Origin: Pseudozyma flocculosa PF-1
Taxonomy: Eukaryota > Basidiomycota > Ustilaginomycetes > Ustilaginales > Ustilaginaceae
NCBI RefSeq assembly: GCF_000417875.1
Contig: NW_006920896.1
Coordinates: 59,768 to 74,564, forward strand
Direction: 5' to 3'
Length of the DNA stretch: 14,797 nucleotides
Shown: in pieces, positions 8,025-14,797 of the stretch
Layout: each line of letters begins with the position of its first letter
Numbering within the stretch: the stretch's first letter is position 1
The notes under the pieces: generated by a model
The model's input: the letters and a program-made list of their open reading frames with translations, nothing else
Told to the model about the DNA's origin: nothing
Database searches by the model: none
Translations under genes and position numbers: made by a program

Positions 8025-10867
8025 CTAGTTGACCAGGCCGCGACCGGTCCTCGAATCGTGGGATTCGGTGTAGCGCAGGATAAAGTTGACGAGCACCGCC
8101 GAGAGGATGGCGACGCAGAGGATCGTGGGGCCGACGGCGTCAAAGTAGACGTGGCTGCTCTCCTTTGCGCGGATCTTGTAGGCGCGGATCATGTAGATGA
8201 TGCCGCAGTAGGCGATGCCGACGAGGGCGACGACGGTGAAAAACGACGACGCAATCAGCCCGGCGCGGTCGCCCGGCTTGCTAAAGTTGAGCAGCCCGAC
8301 GGCCAAGGCCGACAGGAAGACGTTGAACTCGAGCCACTTGAGGAAAGTGCGCTCGTTGGCAAAGTACACCTTGGGCTCGACGCGGATGGGGATCGAGACC
8401 TTCTTGCCCGGCTGCGCGTGGAAGTCGCGCGTGTACTCGACGCCCGGCGGCGGACCGGAGCCGAAACCGCGCGGCTCCTCCTCGTCCCGCCCCTCGAGCG
8501 CGCGCCGGATCGGGTCGTCCTCTTCCTGGTCGTCGTCGTCATCGTCGCCGTCATCGGGCTCGTGGCTACGCCCCTTGGTCTTCCACAACCGCTGGATGTT
8601 CTTGGGCGTCAGCTTGGAAAAGTAGCTCTTGTCGAAGCGGTTCGAGGGCGCCAGGATCTCGTCGCGCGTCGGCGCCACCGGCTTCTTTGACCGCGCCGGG
8701 TCCCGCGACGCGCTCCTCGCCCCGCTTCCGCCGGCGCCGCCGATGGTGGCGGCGTCGGCGGCCAACATGCCCGCGGCGACGTTGGACGTCTTGTCCGCCG
8801 GGCCGTGCTCCATCTGCTTGGCCAGCTCCTCGCGCCTGGCGCGGATGTTTCGCTCGCGCTCCTCGCGGATCTCGCGAATGCGCGGGTCAAACGCCGACAG
8901 GCCGAGGCTGCCGGCCTCGCGGGCCTCGTCGCCGACGGCCGTGGCCCTGCCCTCGTTGTCCTCGTCGACGCCGTCAAACTCGTCCTCGCTGACCGGCTCG
9001 TGGTAGGGCTGCGCGTTGTGCGACGACGACGCCTTGGAGCCAGGGGTATCGGGCCGCGACGACGGGTGCGAGTGGGTCGACGACGATGCGCCGCCCGCGG
9101 GCCGCTCGATGGCCAGGTTGTTGCTGGGCGGCTTGCGGATGTCGATCTCCATCTGGGGCAGCCAGAAGGGGACGAGGTCGACGCGGTTGGCGAGGAGGGT
9201 GGCGCAGCCGTGGATGAACTTGGAAAACTTGGGCACGGCCTCGACCAGGTGGCTGGCGACGAGCTCCTTGATCCACTCGGGCGGCTCCTGGCCCAGCTGG
9301 GTCTGCAGCTTGACCTCGAGCACGCCGTAGGGGAAGCGCTCGACGTCCTCGGCGGGCAGCTGGTCGAAGGGGAAGTCGATGCCGATATCCATCCTGCGCC
9401 AGTTGTCGCCGGCGCGGCGTCGGCCGTCCCAGTTGTCCTCGCGCACCAGGGTGAGCTCGGTGTCGAGCGAGATGCGGACGCGGGCGTCGCCGGGCAGCTG
9501 GAAGGCGGTGCGGTTGTAGAAGCTGCGCATGACGGGCTGCAGCTTGCGCTCGAGGACGGCGTACTGGACCTCGTTGGCCAGCTGGAGCATCGAGTCGACC
9601 TCCTTGTCCGACTTTTTGCCCTTCTTGCGCAGCGCCTCGAACGTCTCGTCCATGGTGTAGTCGCCGCTCATGAAGGCGTTGACGTTTTCCTCCTTGATGG
9701 GGAAGCGGGCCTTGACGCTCTTTTCGCCGGTCCAGTCCTCGCGGTGCGTCTTGCGCTCGACAAAGATCTGCTTGTTGTCCATGCCGCCGTACCAGCGCAG
9801 CCGGATGGCCTCGGCGCCCTCGGTCTTTTCTAGCCGGCCCAGGTAGAGCTCGAGGTCCTCATTGTCGTAGTAGATTGACGTGATGGCGCTGTCCTCCTGC
9901 GAGTAGTCCTTGTCGGCATTGAAGACGAGCACGGGCAGGTGCTTGAGGATGACGAGCTTGAGCGGGACAATGTTGTCCGGGTGGACCCAGTACTTTGTCG
10001 TCTGGCGCACAAAGGCGCTCTGGGAGCCGCCGGCGCTCGAGTCGCCCTGGACCGGGTTGCCGCGCGTGCGCACGAGATCAAAGAGCTTCGAGAGCTTGAC
10101 GATGAGCTGGTCGTAGTTCTCCTTGTAAAAGGGCCGCGCGCCGAGGTAGTGCTGGACAAACTCCTTGCGCAGCAGGCGCCCAGTCTGCTTGTCGTGTTTC
10201 TTGACAATCTTGTGGAAGCCCGTGTAGTTGAGCTTGGTGAACAGGGCGAGGTCGTGGACGTCGGCGATGATGACGGCGAGGCGCTCCTCGAGCTCGGCAA
10301 AGCGCTCCTCGTAGGCGTCGCTGTTTTCCGTGTCGCTGTCGAATTCGTCGTCGGAGCCGGCGTCGTCGGCGGCGTAGAGGACGCCGTTGGATCTGCGCTT
10401 GCCGTTGCGGCTTGCGCTGTCGTCGTCGACGTCGGATCCGGCGCGAGATGTGGGGCGGGACGTGTTGCGCGAGGGCAGCGACGAGGCCGAGTTGTTGCGC
10501 GACGAGACAAGCAGGTTGACTTCGGCCTGTGCCTGCTTGATCCGCTCAGTGATCTCGGTGACCTGCGGCGACGAAAAGGGGGGGTGCAAAGGAAGGCCGG
10601 ATTGTCAGAATTCGACTCGAGCAGGTCGGGCACGAGTAGCAGGCAAGGTGGGCCAGGCGGGCGACGAACCTTTAGCTTCTGGAAGTCGTAGACCTTGTCG
10701 AGCTCCTTGCTGAGGATGTCGACAAACTCGTCTTCGTCCTTGTCGGTCCACACGCCATTGTTTGCTGCGAGCCTCTTTTTGATCTCTTTTTTGAGCTCCG
10801 AGTACTGGAGGTACTTTTCGGCCCACTCTGCGTAGAGCGACGTCTTTATCGTGCGACCAAACTTCAT
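8025..10867 (-). CDS. VTC4: VTC4, polyphosphate polymerase of the vacuolar transporter chaperone complex; exons 10867-10670 and 10562-8025
   Basis: The spliced protein is 911 aa (yeast Vtc4 is 721). An N-terminal SPX domain begins MKFGRTIK and has the basic helix KLNYTGFHKIVKKHDK at 176-191, the surface that senses inositol pyrophosphates. The catalytic tunnel domain spans about 251-547: RLRWYG 320-325, ERKTHREDW 335-343, LDTELTLVRED 432-442, VLEVKLQT 479-486 and KFSKFIHG 511-518, where Lys514 matches the essential yeast Lys458. A long charged linker follows, then three membrane segments (about 805-825, 833-856, 875-895) of the DUF202 type. The enzyme makes polyphosphate from ATP at the vacuole membrane and moves it into the lumen. 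All visible active-site residues are kept, so it should be active. A Ser/Arg/Asp-rich insert (about 87-147) splits the SPX domain. The start context is GCCATGA. It converges with SDA1 and has an unusually long gene-free upstream region. Confidence 0.97.
10563..10669 (-). other. Intron of VTC4 (107 nt)
   Basis: On the minus strand the donor is GTTCGT starting at 10669 and the acceptor is CCGCAG ending at 10563, with a CTGAC branch-like site at 10608-10604. It is phase 0 and joins DFQKLK to VTEITERI, a continuous helix of the SPX domain. Confidence 0.93.
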
Positions 10868-11548
10868 GGCGGGCGAGCGTCGGTCGCGGCGGCCGCCTGG
10901 CTCAAGGAAGGAGCGAGCAGGGAGGGGGGTGAGTGAGCGAGGCGGGTCGAGAGCTGGGAGTCAAAGGGCCGCGCGGATGCTCTAGAGCGGGGGTGCCAAC
11001 GGGAAGGCCGGCGGCGGTGCTGTGGGAAGCTGGCCTGAGCTGCTGGGTGTCGGATGGGCCGGCAGCTTGTCGTGGTGATGTTGGTGGTGGGTTGCTTGTA
11101 CGACTGCCGCTGCTGCGATCCTGATGCCGTCCAAGGGAGCGGATGCTGGCCGAGCTCAACCAGGCAAATGCAGCCGAAGTGACGAGGGGGCGCCGCGGCA
11201 GAGTCGAGCAACGGTCGAGGAGAGATCGAATAGTAGAGTAGTGGAGGCGAGACCAAGACGAGACGACGAGGGGCGGGCGGGCCGAACCGAGAGCACCTTG
11301 CTTGGCGTCGAGCTCGCGGGCGGGTCGGTGGTGGTGCAACGAGCGGCAGCGGGGGTTCCGAGACTGGGTGCGGTTGGGATGTCGAAGGAAGAAGCAAGGT
11401 CGTGGTCGAACACGAGGACGAGATGGTGGATGGCTGCCAGGGGAAACAAGCAAGCAAGGGCTGCTGCTGCTGCTGCTTGCTGGCTGGCTGGGCAGCGGCT
11501 GGCCAGACGGGAGAGGCGGCCAGGGCCAAGCGAGGAATCTGAATCCGA

Positions 11549-11663
11549 CTCTGGCTCTGGCCCTGGCTCTGGCTCACGCTTGGCTCTCCGCCTGCTGGCC
11601 TGGCCGCTGAAATCTGGCTTGGCCTGGCCCGGCCTGGCCTGGGCCCCGTCTGGCTGCATGGCC
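11549..11663. repeat. CTGGCT/CCTGG-rich low-complexity block
   Basis: Degenerate units of CTGGCT, CTGGCC and GGCCTGG run for about 115 bp, preceded at 11461-11490 by CTG triplets and GCTGGCTGGCTGG. It lies about 0.7-0.8 kb upstream of VTC4. It is simple-sequence DNA, with no sign of a mobile element. Confidence 0.6.
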
Positions 11664-13461
11664 GCCTCTCCTCGTCCATCGACAGGGCCACGCCCGCCTC
11701 GGACGAAGCTTCTTTCTGGTCAATGCGTCAACAACGATGTACTGTACGGTACCCGCTGCTGCCCGAAACCTCGACCCGTTCTCCATCCGCTCGCCAGCTC
11801 GTCCATGCCAGCGACGGGCCCGCAAATCGAGCGCCAGCGGCTCAACCATCCCGGGATTCCGCTAAATTGATCTCGGCGAGGGGCGGGAAGAGGAGCAAGC
11901 TAAGAGAGCGGCCGCTTGCACGCGCGCGCCAGCGCGGCGGCCAAGCCCCTGGATTCGAAGAAGTGCGGCCGCCATATGCCCCATTGTCGCCTTGGTACCC
12001 AGCAGGTCGAGCCGGCCAGGGCGAGGCCCCCACGCCTCCTCGCGGGTGAGTGGCTGCGTCTTGACACCGCACCGCGCTGCCTGCCCGCTATGCTCACCGT
12101 GCCCCGATCGTCTGATGTGCTTCCATGCTCTGACTCGCCGCATCGATCATGCTGCTGGCAAAGCGCCCGGTCGCCGGCACGCCAGCCAGCCGGCCGGCCG
12201 CCCGGTTGCCTACCGCATCTCCTCGCTGCGGCGACCGTACTTTGGGCCGACCCATGGGGGCTCGCCGGTGGTCTTGGAGCTCCGGCCGCCCACGTCGAGC
12301 AAGCAGCGGCGTGTCATACGTCCATCTGGCCGCTTGCTCGTATCATGCCACGCCCCTGTCTGCTTGCGGCTCATGCTGCCATTCGTCGCCACCTCGGACC
12401 ATACGGACAAATAGAGACGAGTCGGCGCTCACGGTCGTCGGTCTGCATAAAAGCGGCAGATCGCGCGACGACCAGGCGACGACGCCGACGGCGGCGGCCA
12501 TCACGCAGCAAGCCATCGACCGTCCGTACGTGCACGCCTCGATCGAACGACGAACGAACGACCGGTGCTTCTGCTCACTCGCTTGCGGTGGGCGATGATG
12601 AGGTCTTGCCGCCTCTCTGTGGATGGACTGGACTGGTCTCGCTGTGCATGTGCTCCACCCCTTTCTGGCGGCCACGTTCCTGTCCGTCGCTTCCTGGCCC
12701 GGCGAGGCGCTAGGAAGCGCGCAGAAACAAGGCGTGTCGACCAGAAGACGCCGCGCCGACAGCATCGACGGGTACGGGCCTCGACTCCGTGCGCAACCGG
12801 CGGCGAGGGTGGCGGGCGGCCACGACGAGGCCATGCCATGCGACGTCTCTCGCAGCCAGCGCTCTGGGCCCGTCAATCGAGGGCAGGCGGGACCGTGCCT
12901 GATTCTCGTCACCTGTCTGGCCTGCCTCTTTGTTGGCGCACGTCGATCCCGCTTTGCCATCAGCCCCAAACGGACGACGCCGACCAGATCAGCCACACCG
13001 TACCATCGCCGTTGCTCCACCTCCTGAGATCGAGATGCCTCTGTCGAGCCCATCTCGATCTGCCTAGCCCGGCTCGCCTCGAATTTGAAATCTGCCGCTG
13101 TGCCTGCTGGCTGCAGGTGGTGCAGCGGCGGGGTTTAACCAGGCTTCTTCCCGCAGCGCCTCGTACGTCGAATCTGGAAGCGTCCGGCGTCCCTGGCCTC
13201 TCCGTCTTGGGTACGTCGAGCCTCGAGGCCTCGTCAAGCACAAGCGACGTTGGACAGGACCTCGAAGACGTGTCGTAGGATCCTTGCCCGGCACCGCCCG
13301 AAGTGAGTAGAAGTCGTCGGATCGACCAGACGAGGGCAAGCTGAGGCTGGCGAAGGAAAGTGGCTGTTTCATTCTCCGACCTGGAACGTGCGACGGCAAG
13401 CTGCGGGGGGAAGAGCAGGCTAGGGCCAGGCAGGGTCGAATAGGAAAGCGCCGTTGGTGTC

Positions 13462-13467
13462 CACGTG
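13462..13467. promoter_or_regulatory. CACGTG E-box, possible Pho4-type site
   Basis: The only exact CACGTG I found in the interval upstream of VTC4. CACGTT, the weaker Pho4 site, occurs at 12673-12678 and, on the minus strand, at 13385-13390. Pho4 controls VTC4 in yeast and Cryptococcus. All three sites are 1.8-2.6 kb from the start codon, and one CACGTG in 2.9 kb is expected by chance, so the link is weak. Confidence 0.25.
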
Positions 13468-13623
13468 CACCCTCGCCGCATCTCGCGACGATCTCGGCCC
13501 AGCTTGCTTGTGCCCCACCCCACCCCACCCCCACGCACCCGCCATGCACCATCCTCGGGGCGCTCGGAGCCGGTCAGCCCCAGCTCGTTCAGCATCGACC
13601 CTCGACATCGCACGGCCCACACA

Positions 13624-13643
13624 CAACACGTCGCAACACGTCG
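13624..13643. repeat. Tandem duplicate of CAACACGTCG
   Basis: Two exact adjacent 10-bp copies lie about 100-120 bp past the stop of the Ser-rich gene, close to a GTAAGT on the minus strand at 13654-13649. Each contains an ACGT core. Function unknown. Confidence 0.6.
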
Positions 13644-13745
13644 AAAACACTTACGTCCAACTCTTCCGATCTCGATTGATTCAAATCATCCGCCGGCCAG
13701 GGCTTCAAAGTTCTCCTGGAACAGCCGCGACTCTATCTACGCCCA

Positions 13746-14797
13746 TCAAAGGCCGAGCAGGCTCATCGCACTGCTCCACCAGCTCGGCGACGACGACGAC
13801 GATGAAGACGACGACGACGACGACGGATCCTCGCCCGTGAGCGCGGCGTCGTCGACGTCGTTGTAGCTCAGCACCAGGTTCTGCTGACGGGCGGACGGAG
13901 TCGTCGATGACGAGGCACCGACGTCAAAGTCGTCGTCTTCGCAGTCGTCCATGTCCTCGTCGTCGTCGCCGCCAGTCGCCTCGGTCACGCTGCCAGACGG
14001 ACGCAGCAGCGGGGGCACATCCTCGTCCGGGATCGCGTTGGCGTCCGACGTCGGCGACGGCTTGGAAGCGGCCCCGGTCGGCGTCGGCCCCGGTCCTGAA
14101 CCCGTCAGCGTCAGCGTGATCGTCTTGGTGAAGGTCTGGTTGTTGATGACGGCCGTGACGGGGACCGCGACGGTGCGCGACGTGGGCGTCGGCGTGGGAC
14201 CAGACGTGGGCGTGGCCGTGACGGCGCTCGCGGCCCTTCCGTCCGTCGTCGCCGCGTCCTGGACCAGCGACTTGGCCGGCGCAGAGGTCGAGGTCGAGGC
14301 CGAAGCCGAGGCCGAAACGCTCGAAGCCTCTGGGAAGTCGGGCGAGCCAGTGCCCTTGGCCGAGGCCGAAGACGACGACGGCGACGGCGACGAGGACTGC
14401 GTCTGCTTCGGAGCGTCGCTGCTCGATCCGGACGATGTCGGGGTGGGCGTGGTGGCGAGCGAGGAGAGCGAGGCCATGTTGATGCCGTCGGTGCTGGGCA
14501 GGAGGGTGGCAGCGGCGCCGGAAGGAATGGCGGCGTGGGCGGGCACCATGACCGTCATGGCCTGCCACTCCGACGGATCAAAGGGCTCAGCCTGCGCCAC
14601 GGCAGCGGCGATCGCGCGCGACGACGAGCTCGAGTCGTCGGCGGCGTCGTCGCTGCCCGACGGGTCGGACTTGGTCTTGATCGTCGACGAGGAGGACGGC
14701 GAGGCGGTCCCCGTCGGCTCAGCCCCCAGCGTGACGGTGACGGTGTAGTCGTCGGTCGAATCGTCGTCCTTGGATGCGGCCACCGTGGGCAGCGCCG
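13746..14797 (-). CDS. Ser/Thr/Pro-rich protein with acidic patch, C-terminal part (5' partial), function unknown
   Basis: The frame is open from the right window edge to a TGA at 13746, giving 349 visible residues; the true start lies outside. I do not recognise the protein. It is dominated by Ser, Thr, Pro and Ala with Ser-Ala and Pro-Thr runs (SVSASASAS, TPTPTS). Two stretches alternate Val/Ile with Thr (DYTVTVTLGAEPT and INNQTFTKTITLTLTG), as is common in extracellular or cell-wall fungal proteins. Near the C-terminus is an acidic patch (GDDDEDMDDCEDDDFDV), then a 12-Ser run and a short hydrophobic end WWSSAMSLLGL. That end is short for a GPI-anchor signal, and no signal peptide can be judged without the N-terminus, so a secreted or wall protein is only a guess. 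A disordered nuclear or cytoplasmic protein is equally possible. Coding status is supported by the long frame, though low-complexity GC-rich DNA can keep frames open by chance. It has the same orientation as VTC4. Confidence 0.6.
   Translation of the reverse strand, partial: ALPTVAASKDDDSTDDYTVTVTLGAEPTGTASPSSSSTIKTKSDPSGSDDAADDSSSSSRAIAAAVAQAEPFDPSEWQAMTVMVPAHAAIPSGAAATLLPSTDGINMASLSSLATTPTPTSSGSSSDAPKQTQSSSPSPSSSSASAKGTGSPDFPEASSVSASASASTSTSAPAKSLVQDAATTDGRAASAVTATPTSGPTPTPTSRTVAVPVTAVINNQTFTKTITLTLTGSGPGPTPTGAASKPSPTSDANAIPDEDVPPLLRPSGSVTEATGGDDDEDMDDCEDDDFDVGASSSTTPSARQQNLVLSYNDVDDAALTGEDPSSSSSSSSSSSSPSWWSSAMSLLGL
13788..13827 (-). repeat. GAC/GTC repeat encoding the poly-Ser run
   Basis: GAC-type triplets with a GATGAA interruption on the plus strand encode twelve Ser on the minus strand, just before the C-terminal hydrophobic end. 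The same DNA repeat read in another frame gives Asp in DBP7, so the microsatellite type is shared. Confidence 0.8.

Larger units (their letters stand above)
10868..13745. other. Long gene-free interval: VTC4 upstream region and 3' region of the Ser-rich gene
   Basis: About 2.9 kb lie between the VTC4 start and the stop of the next minus-strand gene. Open frames here on both strands are rich in Arg, Pro, Ser, Cys, His and Trp with no domains, and look like chance frames in GC-rich DNA. The part next to VTC4 is C/T-rich on the VTC4 strand, as in long fungal 5' leaders. I looked for tRNA T-arms, 5S rRNA and transposon features and found none that fit. Other contents are a CTGG-rich block (11549-11663), a CACGTG site (13462-13467) and a doubled decamer (13624-13643). 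A long promoter, a non-coding RNA or a missed small spliced gene all remain possible. Confidence 0.5.

Noticed and set aside
8805..9833. A 342-codon open frame antisense to VTC4
   Set aside because: It covers the VTC4 catalytic domain, whose active-site residues are intact on the other strand; the antisense product shows only Leu/Val/Gly-rich shadow sequence.
10864..11691. A 275-codon minus-strand frame just upstream of VTC4
   Set aside because: Pro, Ser and Gln composition follows from the C/T-rich leader; it is out of frame with VTC4, overlaps its start codon and has no recognisable feature.
11935..11975. TTCGAATCC on the minus strand, resembling a tRNA T-loop
   Set aside because: The flanking bases do not form the T-stem, and no acceptor, D or anticodon arms fit.
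11916..12713. A 265-codon plus-strand frame in the gene-free interval
   Set aside because: High Cys, Arg, His and Trp content with no motif or fitting splice structure suggests chance.
12343..13053. A 236-codon minus-strand frame in the gene-free interval
   Set aside because: Composition is like random GC-rich DNA; no family resemblance was seen.
13690..13735. A short minus-strand stretch past the Ser-rich gene's stop reading ESRLFQENFEALAGG and a stop, possibly a spliced last exon
   Set aside because: The wording looks protein-like, but no good donor lies upstream in the gene; the nearest would give introns of about 40-47 nt with no CTGAC branch site, unlike the other introns here.

Overview
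The window looks like a compact, GC-rich nuclear segment from a basidiomycete fungus, most likely a smut-type yeast or plant-associated fungus (Ustilaginomycotina). This rests on short GT-AG introns (94-124 nt), mostly with a CTGAC branch site, on long single-exon genes full of Asp, Ser, Ala and Gln runs, and on the protein types. No bacterial operon, CRISPR array, transposase, rRNA or tRNA was found. The genus cannot be set from sequence alone.

Layout, left to right. (1) 1-934, plus strand: the 3' end of a kinesin-3 (UNC-104/KIF1 type) motor gene, encoding the C-terminal PH domain over four exons. (2) 1283-4270, minus strand: DBP7, a DEAD-box RNA helicase of 60S ribosome assembly, one exon, 995 aa. 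(3) 4271-4731: a 461-bp divergent promoter shared by DBP7 and SDA1, with three AAATTT-centred elements and a triple 8-bp GC repeat. (4) 4732-7606, plus strand: SDA1, a second 60S assembly and export factor, 916 aa, two exons; the last exon carries the conserved basic tail. (5) 7607-8024: a convergent 3' region with a long purine tract. (6) 8025-10867, minus strand: VTC4, the polyphosphate polymerase of the vacuolar transporter chaperone complex, two exons, 911 aa. (7) 10868-13745: about 2.9 kb with no gene I can support, taken as the VTC4 upstream region plus the 3' region of the next gene. (8) 13746 to the window end, minus strand: the C-terminal part of an unrecognised Ser/Thr/Pro-rich protein with an acidic patch.

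How the genes relate. DBP7 and SDA1 both act in making the large ribosomal subunit and are transcribed divergently from one short promoter, so co-expression is the natural reading. VTC4 makes polyphosphate and senses inositol pyrophosphates through its SPX domain. The kinesin and the Ser-rich protein have no evident link to these. I see mostly housekeeping genes and no convincing new defence, mobile or biosynthetic system. The points most worth following are the shared ribosome-biogenesis promoter, the large unexplained interval upstream of VTC4, a frame-preserving intron inside the kinesin PH domain, and the uncertain starts of SDA1 and DBP7.
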